Source: Closterium sp. Naga37s-1 (lineage: Eukaryota > Streptophyta > Zygnematophyceae > Desmidiales > Closteriaceae). From it: a stretch of 64,000 nt of DNA. The notes below the pieces were generated by a model, which was not told where the DNA came from, made no database searches, and worked only from the letters and a program-made list of their open reading frames with translations. This document shows, in pieces, positions 1 through 13,400 of this stretch (the stretch's first letter is position 1; each line of letters starts with the position of its first letter). The translations under genes were made by a program, and so were the position numbers. The stretch lies in contig CANJKZ010000538.1 of NCBI GenBank assembly GCA_947471745.1, forward strand, positions 478,753 to 542,752, read 5' to 3'.

Positions 1-440
1 CTGCTGATGGCACCGCACTGCACTCCCTCGGACCCATACTCCCTTCTCAAGGCAGGCGTTGCTGATGGCACCGCACTGCACTCCCTCGGACCCATACTCC
101 CTTCTCAAGGCAGGCGTTGCTGATGGCACCGCACTGCACTCTCACGGACCCATCCATACTCCCTTCTCAAGGCAGGCGTTGCTGATGGCACCGCACTGCA
201 CTCTCACGGACCCATCCATACTCCCTTCTCAAGGCAGGCGTTGCTGATGGCACCGCACTGCACTCCCTCGGACCCATCCATACTCCCTTCTTAAGGCAGG
301 CGCTGCTGATGGCACCGCACTGCACTCTCTCGGACCCATCCATACTCCCTTCTCAAGGCAGGCGCAGCTGATGGCACCGCACTGCACTCCCTCGGACCCA
401 TCCATACTCCCTTCTCAAGACAGGCGTTGCTGATACTCCC
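1..440. repeat. Tandem array, ~60-64 bp unit, about 7 copies
   Basis: Seven near-identical units, each beginning GCTGATGGCACCGCACTGCA and ending in a CTTCTCAAGGCAGGCG block. Units differ by a 4-bp insertion (CATA versus CATCCATA), giving two period lengths. The array runs off the left edge and decays near 440. It is short enough to stay open in some frames, but the encoded peptide simply repeats, so I do not call a gene. Confidence 0.95.
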
Positions 441-3400
441 TTTCAGAGGGGTATCAGCAACGAGTGCTGATCAGGAGTGCGTCAAAGGCCAAAAGAGGAG
501 TTGACTGGGAAGTGTGAGGTGAAGTATGCTTAGGGTGAGTTGAGCAAGCGGTGGGACAAGCGGGAGGATGAGAACCAAAGAGTGGGGTTGCAGCCGCCAC
601 TCTCAGAACGCATCCAACACACACTTACCGCGGCTCAGCTGGGCAAGAGGGAGAGTGAGAGGAGAGCAATGAGAGGGAGGTCCCACCCCCAATCAAAGCA
701 TCACCACTCAGACACACCTTTCTCCCAGCTTTGTACTCCCTTCCACACACGACAGCCTCTCCCTCCAAGTACCCCCTCCTTCAGCTTATCCGCCTCTCCT
801 TCTCGCACCTCCACCTCACCCCAAGGGTGCAAGTGGGAGAACACGCAAGGGAACAACGAGCTTCGCTCGCTCCATCCTTGCTCCATCCGCATCGCCTCGC
901 ATGCCGCCAGCAAGCGGATGGTCAGCAGGGCGGGTAGGAGGCAGCCACATGCCACTGCCTGCCGGCCGTGCGTCATCCCACCTCTCTCGCTCTTCTTCTT
1001 GTTCCATCCGCCGTGCTGAAACCTCCTGAGAGAGCTTCACTCAATCCGCCCACGGATTGCGTCTCACAGTCTCACCTTGCCGTGCAGCCTCGCCTCGCCC
1101 CTAGCCTCGCCGGGTGTTGCACTCACATCCAGAGAAGTCGGTGGTGGGCGTTGCACCCGCAGACAAGTGAACGCAAACATACTGATGCACTCACATCCAG
1201 AGAAGGCCGTGGTGGGCGTTGCACATCCATCGTCGGCAAAAAAAATCAGAGACAAGCCAATGCAAACCTACAGATGCACTCACATCACATCTACGGAGAA
1301 GGAGGTGGACGTGGCTGTCGCCTCTGTGAAGAGCGTCGGTGATATGTCAAAGAGAAACGAGAAAGACAGCGAGACAGATCAAGAGAGAGTTAAGAGGCAA
1401 GGGTAAGATATCTTAGCCGGATTGAAGAGTGTCGAAGGAGCATGCAGGCGTGCTCCCCTTGCATGCGTGCGGCACCCACACGGCCGTGCGCCTCTCCTTG
1501 CCGCCACACTCCCCCTGCTGCTGCAGCGCCACTCAGAGACGGCACGGTCGGTTGCGCTGGTTCTTCCGGGAGGTTGGGCGACAGGCAGTGGTCAGCAGGG
1601 CCAGCCCAGGCCGTGCGTCATCCCACCACTCGCCTCCCCCACTCGCCCACGCTGCTTCCAATGCTCCTCCATGCTTTCTGCTGCTGCCGGCCTGTAGGTG
1701 TGCTGGCAGAGGGGTGTAGGTAGAGGGATGCTGCGATTAGCATGGTGTACTCAAGTGGCAGCACGGGAAAACGACACGCATGCAATCAAAGAAAGGATGC
1801 AAGCAGTGAGAGTGCGTGAGTGGCGTGAGTGGCGGTGTCATTGGGTGGAAGCGGGTGGTGGCAGCTGCAGGGCGGGCACCAAGGACAATACCGTACCTTA
1901 CCACACCTGACGTACTTACCTGCTGTCACACACCTGGGGAGGGTCCCTTGGTGCCGCCCGAGAGAGCGGCGAGAGGAGGAGGAGGGCGAGAGTGCAGGCA
2001 AGCAGCGTAAGGCACGAGTGGGAGCGGGTGAGTGGTGCGTGCACAACACAGTGCGAATTCAGTGAGATAGCTTAGCCGGATTGAAGAGGGTCGAAGGAGC
2101 ATGCAGGCGCACTCCCTGCCCCGCGTTTGTGTGCCTCCTTGAGTCCGCTCTGCTCCCGGAGAGGCGAGCAGTGGTCAGCAGGGCGCGCAGCAGCAGTGTT
2201 GCCCGCCGTGCGTCATCCCACTGCCGCCCTCTGCTGGCTCTGCACAAGGAGCAACCAGGCACAGCGGCAGAGAGCACAAGACCGAGTGGCAGTGAGAGCA
2301 AGAAGAGGTGGCAGAGAGCAAGAGCAGCTGAAACCAACGTCCGGCAAGAAAGCAAGTCGAAGAAAACACTCGGGACGAACGAACGGACGAACGAACGAAC
2401 GAACGAACGAACGAACGAACGAACGAACGAACGAACGAACGAACGAACGAACGAATGAACGAACGAACGAACGAATGGTAAGCACAGTGGAGCGACAAGT
2501 GAGTGATAGAGGAGGGGTGGGTGGGGAAGGTGATGACGACAGTGGGCCAAGGGCACCGAAGCAGCGAGCTGAGGCAGCGAGGGGGGACTGGGGACGCGCG
2601 CATGGCATGAATGAAATGCTATCCTAAGCCACACCCACTGGACTCTCTGGACTGGACTGGACTCTACATGAGCTCAGCTGCCATAATGCGCCCTGACCCA
2701 CCGCCGCCATGCGCCTCACAGGAACACGTGTGCACAGGGTAACGGGACGAGAAACGCGGGATGCAGCAACACAACACAACACAACACAGTGGTGCAACGA
2801 CAAGAGGGCGTGGGGGGGAGGGCGGAGTGTCGTAGCAACACAACAGAGTGGTGTAAGGGTTGAGGTGGGAACTTAGCCGGGTTCAGAAGCTGCTCGTTGC
2901 TTGCCGATCGTCGTTTTCCACACTCGCCGCAATTTCTCCACACGTTCCGTTTCGCCATTCACCACGTCAGCGCCGCTCCCCGCAGTTGGCTTGGCAGCGC
3001 CGCTCCCCGCAGTTGGCTACGATCGCAGGCCCGCTCTGGTGTTGCCTGGCTGTTGACAGCTGATGTTGACTGCTGCTGCACGTGCTGTTGCTCTGGTGCT
3101 CTGCCACGCTCGATTCGGCCTGAGGGAATAGATGGGTGGAGGGAGATGGAACAGCGAGAGGGCAGGCAGAGAGAACTTGGAATGTTACGTAGCAGAAAAC
3201 ATGTCAAGGTGGGAAAGAGAGCAGAGATCCTGGAAAGCAAGAATGAGAATGAATTGGAGTTTGCAACAGCAGAGAATTCAGTGGTTGGGGAGGGGTGGGG
3301 GGGGAAGGCGCATGGCGACAGTGGCCCACGGCACTACAGCAGCGAGCTGAGCCAGCGAGGACTGGGACGCACGCATGGCATGAATGCACTCCCTCTCTTC

Positions 3401-3540
3401 CGCTAATCTCTCCCACCACTCCCACTACACTACACTCTGCATGAGCTCTGCTGCCATAGCACCATGGACCACCACCAGCATGCGCCAAGCAAGGGATACG
3501 AGGTGACAATCTGGCAGCAGTACTAAAAACGACGGACAGG
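441..3540. other. Gene-free region of diverged repeated modules
   Basis: No credible coding region. The same landmarks recur several times. TTAGCCGGATTGAAGAG is followed by GTCGAAGGAGCATGCAGGCG near 1410 and 2070, with a weaker TTAGCCGGGTTCAG near 2873. GCCGTGCGTCATCCCAC occurs near 967, 1612 and 2206. A block containing CAGCGAGCTGAG and GCATGGCATGAATG occurs near 2560-2615 and 3340-3385. This suggests a decayed segmental array with a period of roughly 650-800 bp. Confidence 0.6.
2375..2476. repeat. (GAAC)n microsatellite
   Basis: About 25 copies of the tetranucleotide GAAC with a few substitutions. Long open frames across it on both strands (NERT and FVRS repeats) are a by-product of the 4-bp period. 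Confidence 0.97.
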
Positions 3541-3559
3541 GAAGGCGAGTGGGGAGCGC

Positions 3560-4615
3560 GAGGAGACTTAGCTACAGGAGAGTGTTGAAGCTGATCATCC
3601 GCATCCGCACATTGTCACGCGAGGTACATCGCACGCCCTCGCACGCACTTAGTCGCCACCTTCCGCACACGGACGAGCGCGGACGCACACGGTACGTCGC
3701 ATGGCGCTCGTGGGACATGGTCGCATGCGGCATGTCGTCAGCACCCGCACAACGTCGCACGCCGATCGTCGTACGCGGTAAGTCGTCATCTTCCGCACAC
3801 CGTCGCACGCGGGTCTTCCGAACACGATCGCACACGCGACGTCGCCAGCATCCGCGCACAGTCGCATGCAGTGTGTCGCCAGCATCCGCACGTCGTCGCA
3901 CGCGGAAGGTCGCACGCAGCTGGTCGCCGACTTCCGCACACGTAGCACGCGGTACGTCGCCATCATCCGCACGGCCTCGCACGTAATTAGTCGTCATCTT
4001 CCGCACACGGACGCGCGCGGTACGTCGCATGCCGTTCGTCGCACATCGTCGCATGCATCCGAACAGCGCGATTCGTCGCACGCGATAAGTCGCCATCTTC
4101 CGCACACGGACGCGCGCGGTAAGTAGCACGAGTCGCCATCTTCCGCACACGGACGCGCGCGGTATGTCGCATGCCGTTCGTCGCACATCGTTGCATGCCG
4201 TTCGTCTCACAACGTCGCACGCCGATCGTCGCACGCGGTAAGTCGCCATCATCCGCATGATGCACACCATCGCACGGGGAATATCGCCCGCGGTCGCATG
4301 CCGTATGTCGCACATCGTCGTATGCGCCATCTCGCCCAGCATCCGCACGGCGCCGCTTGCGGAACGTCGCACGCGTTAAGTCGCCATCTTCCGCACACCG
4401 TACGCGGTTGGCCGCCGTCTTCCACACACGGTCAGCCGCGTGAAGTCGTAATTGTCCACACACCGTCGCACGGGGAACGTCGCACGCGCTTCGTCGCCGT
4501 CTTCCACATGGTTGCGCGTAATTCAAAATTCGCCACTTGCCGCTACACGATCGCCGCACGTTGCCAGCCGCTGACTGTTCGTCGCTAGCCGTTCGCCATT
4601 CGCTAGTCGCCAATC
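3560..4615. repeat. CpG-rich degenerate tandem repeat
   Basis: About 1 kb made of shuffled short modules: CGTCGCACGC, CGCCATCTTCCGCACAC, GGACGCGCGCGGTA and CGCATGCCGTTCGTCGCACA. Copies are imperfect and in variable order. Arginine-rich open frames on the minus strand follow from the CpG composition. Several modules contain GCGGTAAGT on the plus strand, which resembles a 5' splice site. Confidence 0.85.
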
Positions 4616-6604
4616 GCCGCTATCATTGCTCGTCCGCTTGTCTTTCGCCGCTCGTCAGGTGCTCCGAGTCGGAGTAGTTAACCCATCAGTTTCCGTCTCT
4701 GTGTCGTTTGTCACTGCGCCGTATGCCGGTTGCCTTGAGACTGCTTCCGTCGTCCCGAAGGTGCTTCTCTTGTTGCTCGTAGATCATTACGGACGCCGGA
4801 TGCCGGTCGCCTTGGTACTTGAGATTTAGTAGCCATTCTGACCATTACGGCGTTAATCTGACGTGAAAACCGTCGACCCTGTTGAAAACTGCCGTGATAA
4901 CACTCCGTGCTTCCAGTGCTGCCTGAAGATGCTAACAGAAGCGTCTCGTATGTTATTCCTCACACGGTGCTGCTTCACGTATCCGATATGCTGATTATGA
5001 GTCATAATGCCTTGACAACACGTTCGGCTTTCGGCGACCATAGCAGCCATCGGCGAGAAGGATGTACGACCATTTCGGAACGACGCTTAAACGGAACGGA
5101 AGCCTTATCAACTACGCTTCAACTAGAGCGGTGGAAACCTTATCAGGAAACACCCGTCACGGACCATGTTGCTGAGCTGAAACTACTGGCTAAAAATCAG
5201 TTTAACAGAATTTAGATGCTGAAACTTAACGTGGTAGTATTCGCGGAAACAAAAACGGTGGGATTGCCTTAGCGGCTAACTACCGCGGTTATAAGCTAAG
5301 AGGCGAGCAGTTATCATCAGCCTAACAGAGGCTGTTTGCTGACACGGCTGTACCAGTTCTCCCACTGAAACAGGCTTATCGAGATAAGCTACTGCTGTCA
5401 TAAATTGTCTTAAAATTTTGATCTAATCGTAGTAACCTACATCTCTGTGTGATTTCGACAGGAGCCATGGCGAGCTGAGAAAGCCATGGAAACAAGCACG
5501 AGCTAACGGTGACTAGAGAGAATCAGTGAAATGAATCAAGGAACTGGAATTCGGCAGAGGTGATTGGAATGTCCTTGGGAATGTCGCCTGGAGAATTGGG
5601 GTGGGGAGGGAGGTAAGGTGGGGAGGTGATTTGCCTTCAGTATGATGGCCATGGAGCATTCGGCAAGCCCAAGGGGGGACGCCGCATGGTCATGTGCTGA
5701 CTGACACGCGGGGCGGGGTGGGGCTCCAGCGTTTTCCGCTAGAAGGGGGGAAAATGCCGAAAGTGACGGAGTCAGCGGCGCGCCCGAAAGTATCGACGAG
5801 GAATCAATTGTTTTCGCCAAAACGGAAAGCATAATGCGAACGTAGTGCTTGGCTTCTGCGAAGGGTAACTGTGCTTTGTGCCGTCAAGCTCTGACAACTT
5901 TCCGACTTGCTGAGCCCAAGGCTGCGCACCTTTAAATTTGAGAAGGAACCAATCCCCGCGACCTGTCCTGCGCCTGCGCAGCGCATTGTTTGCGGAGTTT
6001 GCGCGGGAGCTCCGCAAGATCAGTTTAGTCACCCACCCTACACCACTTGCCTGGAGTCATGAACAAATTAATTGGCATAACTATACACACGCACACTTGG
6101 AAAGAAGCTGACCACAATGAAATCAGCAGCACTGTAGTAATATAAAATCATTACCACCTCTACCATGTAGTACGGTAATGTCTATAAAAACTTTGATGCC
6201 ACCGCTGTAAACCCGCAAATGCGTATCACCATCAAATGGATCTCTACCAATCTTAGATTTACGTATTATTGCTTATCAGTTATAATGATCCAGTGGAGAG
6301 ACCTCAGGATTAAATATGTCCATGTTCACTAAAAGTTCCATTTACTGATCTCAGTATCAGATATTTAGTGGTTTGATTGAGAACAAGATAATCTGCGACA
6401 GCCCTTGCAAGAGAAGAAATGCAATGTCATGCCATGCCATGCATCCTATGGCAATGCACCAGGCACAGCTGCTCTTAATCAAGGCCAAGGAGCCACAAGT
6501 CACGAGGGAAGCTCTTTCAGTAGTCATGAATCACGACTGAAGGCGCTCACATGCATTGACAGCAGCAGGTGGGGAGGAATCGGAGAGACTCGTCACTCGC
6601 CCCC
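4616..6604. other. Intergenic, no feature recognised
   Basis: Lower-GC, mostly unique sequence downstream of the subtilase stop codon. Short open frames (up to ~130 aa) show no domain, no codon bias and no conserved motif that I can see. 6040-6370 is AT-rich and may hold 3' flanking signals of the subtilase gene, but I cannot place a polyadenylation site with confidence. Confidence 0.5.
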
Positions 6605-7384
6605 TCACTTGCGCAGGTGCGGTGAAACTCTGGCACGGTCTCTAACCCGAACAAAGACTACCGCCAGCCCCACTGCGACCACGAGAGCACCCACGCCGAG
6701 CGAGACTGCTAGCGCTATCACCCACGCCTTGCTGGATGCAGCTAGGGAGCTCGTTCCTGTGGTCGCTGGGGCGCTGGTGAGAGTGGTTGATAGGTCTTGA
6801 TTGCCTGAACCAGCCACACGCACTCCAGTTCAAAACAGGCCAGCCAGACGCACACAGAGGCACAGCGACGGGGGGAGGAGAGCGTGATCGGATTTAGGAT
6901 GTCACGTGGGAAGGGATGCGAGGCCTGGTGGAATGGAGATGCCCAGAAATGCTTGCCATTTCCATTCCAAGGAGGTGGAACTGGTCTGATGCAAAGCGGA
7001 ACAGAGAGTAAGAGCTGAGGAAGAGACCAGGAGAAGGGGCAGAGAAGGATATTGAGATGGTGAAGGGAAGTCATCAGGTTGGCGCACTCACTGGTTTCTT
7101 GCACAGCCACCGCGTAGAGTCCAGGGCGCAGGGCAGAGAAGGTGGCAACGCCGGGCTGCTGCTGCTGCCACAGCAGACGCGCGTCCAGCAGCTGCCAGCC
7201 GTCCACTGGGGGGTTGCCATGTGGCTGGAGGGATGAGGATGGTGATGATGGTGGTGATGGTGGTGGTGATGTGGGTGTGGGCGTGGTGTGAGGGTGGAAG
7301 AGTATGGCAATGGCAGGAGATGCAGGGAGGGATGCATTGATGGCAGAGGAAAGAACCTCCTGCAGTGCGAAGCCCTGCACAACC

Positions 7385-7415
<31 letters not shown>

Positions 7416-10400
7416 GTGGAATGGGTGTTGCTGCTGCCACTGGGGCTGCCGTGGGTGCTAGAGCTCCTGCCTGAGGGGTCACTGTTGATTCAGGTTCAGC
7501 CTTCTGCGCTTGCATATCAGCACATGGAGTGTTGTCGCTGCTAGGGTCACAGGGGTCTGGGAGGGTGAATCCGATCATAATCAGAGGCGATGCAAGGGCA
7601 AGACGGGACCGGGGGGCGGACAGGAAGGCAGGCCCCACTCTCGGGTCCGCAGCAGGAGGGTGAGATTCGGGCTGAGGAGGTGGAGCAGGAGGGAAGGTGA
7701 AGGATACGACGTCAGAGAGCACGTTGAAGACCAGAGGCGTGCCTTCTGCTGCTGGACTCGGCGCCGCTGCTACACCTCCATCCACGGATTGTCCTTTCAG
7801 CTCTTCTCCCCTCACGCCTTCTTGCCCCCTCCTCCATTCTTCTCCAGTGACCTCTTCTGCTTCTCCCCTCCTCACCTCTCCTCCCCTAGCCACCAGCACC
7901 TTGAGGCTACCACTGCTGGCAGCACTGGGCGCCATAAGGGACTCTAGAGTGGTGGAGGCAGGTGGTGGTGAAGGGAGGGACGACGGGAAGTGTGATGGGG
8001 ATGGTGATGGGGATTGGGATGGGAACGGGGATGGGGATGGTGCTGCTGATGGTGAGCTGGGCTGGGTCATGCCGGTGGTCAGGCTTCTGCCCTGTTGAGC
8101 AAATGAGGGCTCCCAGGCGAATGGGGCCGGCAGCATGGCAGCGCAGCGGCCGTCACATGCAATGGCGACAGTGGGAAAGGAGGCAGAGGGAAGGCGCGAC
8201 GGAGGGTGTGTGTCCGCAGTGATATCAGTATCAGCATTGATGTCGCTCCTGCCTTCACCTCCTCCCTGCTCTCCCTTTTCCAGCCCAGCCAGGGATACCG
8301 CCCAGGCACTGACCACAAGCTGCACAGAGGGCGGGTTTGGGTCCGCATTCCCTGCTGCATCCACAGCCCGCGCACTGAACGCATAGACACCATCCGGGAG
8401 AGCTGCATGGAAAGATGCGCCAAGAAGGGGATTCAGAGGGGGTGTCTGAGCGGGGGTGTTCGCTGGGGAGGGAAGGAGAGAGGCGAGGGTGACGTCAGCT
8501 GTGAGTTGAGAGGTGGAGCTGTCTGTGCTGTGGTTGGTTAGTGGCGTGTCGGGCACTGGTGGGTATGAGCCAATGCAGGGCTGCCACGTGGAAGTGCCTT
8601 CATTGCTGTCCCCTCTCCCCTCTACACCTCCTTCCCCTCCAGCTCCTAGTCCCTCTCTTAATGCTGCTCCTCCGCCTCCTGCTCCCCCTCCTCTCATCAT
8701 CGCCTCCAGTTTACACTCAAGGCGCACCACCCCACTCCCTCCCTCCTCCTCCCTCCCTGCCACCTGCACGGTGGGACTCAATGAGGAGGCGAGACCTGGC
8801 ATGCTGTCATTGGCCCACGAGATGAATGTGGCGGGTGGGGTGGTGTCTGGAGGAGAGTGACAGGGGGTAGAGGGGAGGAAGTGTGAAGGGATGGGAGAAG
8901 CAGAGACATGAGGTTGCAGAGGCAAAGAATGATGAGGAGCGAATCAAGAAGAGGAGAGACATTGCTACATAAAGAGGTAGGATGACAAGCAGCTGGTGGG
9001 GAGAAACGAGGAGGGAAGATGGTCAAAGCAAGCAGATGGGCAAAGACGGACAGCAATGAAAGACAAGGGGGGAGCAAGGGTATGCAGGGGTGGGGCGCTG
9101 GCAAAAGGGCAGTGAGAGTCAAGGGTAACGCACCAAGAGTCTAGGAGAGAAAAAAGGTCAGTGAGAAGGTTAAGGCACTCACCAACAGTCCAGGAGAAGG
9201 CTGCCCACGTCCCCCCACTGCGTTGCTCCCCCACCAAGCGCACCCAGAGCTGGCGGCGACCGTCAGGGAGAGAGGGCAGGATGATGGGACTGCTGCACGG
9301 CCATGCGAGGAAGGGGGGAGTGGGACGAGACTGGAAAGACGTGGACGGTTGATGGGGTGTGGAGAGGAGGAGGGGAGTGGAGAGCAGAACGCATTCAGAA
9401 GGAGCTGTTGGCTGATTCTGTGTGTCCTCGTTTGAGAACGTCCCGTTACTGTGTACAGTGATGAAGTGGAGCGTGGCAGAGCTGTTGCTGCTGTATGCGG
9501 GTGGAAGGTGTGCGACGAATGACACACCACGAGCATCAGCAGCAGCAGCAGTCTGTGAGACGGTTCTACCACCATCGGTGCCGGTATCAGGAGAATCGAC
9601 TTGGCTGCTTCCTTCTCCTCCTTCGTCCTGCAGACCTGTCACCACCACAGGTGCCTCCACAGTGAAACTGCTCATAGCAGGTCTGGTGCTGACAATACCA
9701 CCTCTGTCTCTCGCCGCAACCATCAATATGTACTGCCCAGGTGAAAGCCCAGGTGCTTTCAGCGGACTGGTGCACGGCGCCCAGGCTCCTGGAGATAACA
9801 TTGGAGGCTCTGGCGAATCAGCCAGTGCCACGTGGCAGAGGAATCCCGAAATTCCGGAGCCCGGCTGGCCGTCTGAACCCATGTAGGTGGCGAGTAAGGT
9901 AGCGGAGGGGAGTGAGTTGGGTAGCTGGAAGGATGAGTTGGGAGGAGTGGAGTTGGAGGTGTTGAGAGGAGTGGAGTCAGGTATGACGAAGAGAGATAAG
10001 ATTTGCGCTGTTGGGGGTGAGGTGTCTACTGTGAAATCCAGCAGCACTGGTTCTGCTTCATTCCCCGCCCAGTCTATGGCTGACAGCTGCCACGTGTACG
10101 TGCCATCTGGCAGGTTGTAGCGCACGGGGCTGACACATGGCGAGAAAGGGATGGTGGACGAGAGGGGTGGAGAGGTGGGGGAAGAAGAAGTGGAGGACGA
10201 GGCGGTGGAGGAGGAAAAGGAGGCTAAAGAGGGAGAGGAGTTGAGAGGAGAAGAGGACGGGATGGAGTCCGCAGGTGGAAGGAAAGAAGAGGTGGTGAGT
10301 CGGCAGGTGAATGTAACCATCTTGGGGGAGAAGAAGGAGAAGACAGCCTGAGGGCGAGTGAGGACGCGGGGGGGATGGGAGAGGAGGAGCACACGTGGAC

Positions 10401-13400
10401 GGGTGGTGTCGATGGTGAACGCTGCTCTGGCTGACGCGTTGTTGAGGCCGTGGCGGTTCCATGCTGACGTGGCACGCACACTGAAGAGGTACGTGCCGTC
10501 TGGCAGCGGTGCGGAGAGATACCACCCATTGCTGCTGCTGTTAGCAATGCTGTTACTGGTGCTGTCACCACTGCTTCTGCCGCTGTTGTCACTGCTGTCG
10601 CTGCCCTCACTGCTGTTACTGCTGCTACTACTGTTGCTGCTAATGCTGTCCATCCCCACCTGGAAGGGGCTGCTGCAGCTGCGCCAGTCAAAGAGGGGAG
10701 GCGGGGACGTGGCTCCACTCCATGCCTGCAGCCTGCAGCTCCACTCTGCTGGCCCTCGTGACTCTTGTGAGTCGTCTCGTGATTCTTGTGACTGTAGCAG
10801 TTGTGACTCTTGTGGTTGTGACTCTGGTGCGAATGGGGCACCTTCCTGGTTTAAACCCACCACAGCCAATGTCTCTAGCGCCTCAAAAGCCATCTGTGAG
10901 GCCGTTGCCTGCCCAGAGCCCACCTCCTCCCCATCAAGCCCGAACGCGAACCGAACGCTCCCTCGGTTCGAATACACCGCCGGCGCTTCTAGAATCACAG
11001 CTTTCGGCAGGACAGTATCGAGCGCCCATGTGACTATAGGGGGGGCGGGATCCGCATTCCCAGCCTGATCCACAGCTCTCACACAGAAGGAATAGCGACC
11101 GTCATAGAAGCCAGAGTAAGTCACAGGGCTGGTGCAGTTAGTCCAGTTACCCCACGTGGTGCCTCCCTGGGTGTGATCCAAACGAGGGGTTTGCCCTCCT
11201 GGGCTTGTGGCTGGAAGCTGCTCGCTCTGTGTGACTATAGAGGGCGGGAACAGCCATTCGAGGAGGCGGGTGGGGATGCTGCTTGCTTGGTGGAACGTGA
11301 TTGGCTGTGGGGTGATGGGGTCGGCGGGGGGAGGCGAGAGCGACGAGGCGCTGAGCTGGCATTGGAAGTGGCTGACGTCAGCAGACGGGGAGGAAAAGGT
11401 GAAAGAAGCGGTTGCGGTGGTGGCAGGTGTGTAAGACGAGGAGAGTGTGGTGGTGGGTGCTTCGAGATCGACAGCAAAGGTGGTCCTGTAAAGAGGGCTG
11501 ATGAGGGTGTTGGTGTAGGAGGTGTCTAGGAGCTGAGCTGAGAAGACATAGGTGCCGCTACCGAGGGATGGGAAGGTGACAGGGGAGGTGCACGGTCCCC
11601 ATGGCAGCACCACCACGCGACTCTCTTCTTCCCCTGTGCCTCCCAATGCTGCTACCCCTGCTCCTCCTTCATCCTCTGTTCCTCCTCTGTCTCCTGCTTC
11701 TCCTGCACCCCCTGCAACTGCCCCTTGCTCTGGGCATTCGCCTGCCCCTTCTGCCACTCCTGCTTCTCTTCCCACACTGCCCAACGCTCCGCCCTCTGCT
11801 TCCTCACTCGGTGCCGCAGCACCCTGCACACCCCATCCGCCAACCCATCCATCCTCCACCGCTGCAGACGAATCAGTTGCAGCATAATCCATCAGTCCGT
11901 CAGTGCTGGCAACAACTGCTGATGCCATACTGCTGCTGCTGGTTGTGCTGGTGGTGGTGGTTGTGGTGGTGGCGCTGCTGCTGCTGGTGATGGAGGTGAC
12001 CCGAGTGAGGCCGCAGAGGACAGTGGTGGCGGGGCTGGCGGGGAAGAGGAGCGGAATGGAGAGGAAGGGGCTGCTGGATAGGGGCGGGGGCGGGGGGTCC
12101 GCTTGCACATCTGGATGGGGGGGAAAAGGGGGAAGGGGAACGGAAAGACGGGGTTAAGAGAAGCGAATTGAGTGGAGCGGGACAGAGAGGGGCTGCTGGA
12201 TAGGGGCGGGGGCGGGGGGTCCGCTTGCACATCTGGATGGAGGGAGGGCGGGGGTTGGGGGGAGGGGAGAGATGGGGAAAGATAAGCAGGGGCATGAGAA
12301 AGGAGAGGTGTGAGGATAGGAGGAGTATTAAGAGTGCTTGTCAGAAAGGGACAGGAAAATAGGTCTGGAAGGAGGAGGAATCAGGGAGAGAGCATAGGAT
12401 AGCATGGGGCGTGACGAGGTGAGGGAAGGGCAAGGAGAAGCAAGGAGGGGTGAGTGAGAAAGGGCGAGGAGGGGTGAGGGGGGGAAAGGAGGGGTGAGGC
12501 GGCACGAAGATGGACGAGGAGGGGCAGAGAAGGCTCACACAGGCAGTCGACTTGAGTGATGGGGCCTCTGGCTGCCACAGCAAACCGCTGCCCGCCATCC
12601 CTGCTACTAGGGGGGTTGCTTGGGGGGTTGCCTGGGGGTCTGTCTGGAGTGCTCCCTGGTGGCGTGCCTGGCATGGGCATGTTGACCTGCACTGCCCTCA
12701 CGTCCACCGTGTACACTCCATGCTGTGGCGCTGTGATGTGCACCTGCACGCACATGGGGGCACATGCGGTGCGGGTATGAGGGCAGACAGGCGGCATGGG
12801 GGCAGATGGGCGGCATGGGGGCAGATGGGCGGCATGGGGGCAGATGGGTGGCATGGGGGCAGATGGGTGGCATGGGGGCAGATGGGCGGCATGGGGGCAG
12901 ATGGGTGGCATGGGGGCAGATGGGTGGCATGGGGGCAGATGGGTGGCATTGGGGCAGATGGGTGGCATTGGGGCAGATGGGTGGCATTGGGGCAGATGGG
13001 TGGCATTGGGGCAGATGGGTGGCATTGGGGCAAGGACAGCGAGATACCTTCTGCGATGCCCCAAAAGGCTTTTGAGACGTCTGAGAACCGCAAGTACCTG
13101 TTCAACAGTGTTGCGGGCATCGGGAGCCAGCCTCCCGTTCCCGAAGAAGGTGTGACCGGTGGGAGCGGTGACTGAGAGGTCCAGGTTGTTCACCAGCAGT
13201 ACCACCGGCACCATAACCACCATAATCCCCAGCAGCACCAGCAGCACCAGCAGCACCAGCAGCACCAGCAGGTTGTTCTCAGAGGTCCTACCTGCTCCAC
13301 AGTGTTACGGGCGTCAGGCGCCAGCCCCCCATTCCCGAAGAAGGTGTGACCGGTGGGGGAGGTGACTGCAAGGTCCAGGTTGTTCACCAGCAGTGGTGTC

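Noticed and set aside
2059-2634. ORFs with FVRS or NERT repeats
   Set aside because: Produced by the GAAC microsatellite.
3572-4613. Arg-rich minus-strand ORFs of up to 266 codons
   Set aside because: Result of CpG-rich degenerate repeats; no domain or consistent start.
5536-6032. Short minus-strand ORFs downstream of the subtilase
   Set aside because: Overlapping frames without domain or start context; possible noise.
12510-13175. Plus-strand ORF of GGMGADG repeats
   Set aside because: Antisense to the 19-bp intronic array and subtilase exon 16; composition is set by the repeat.
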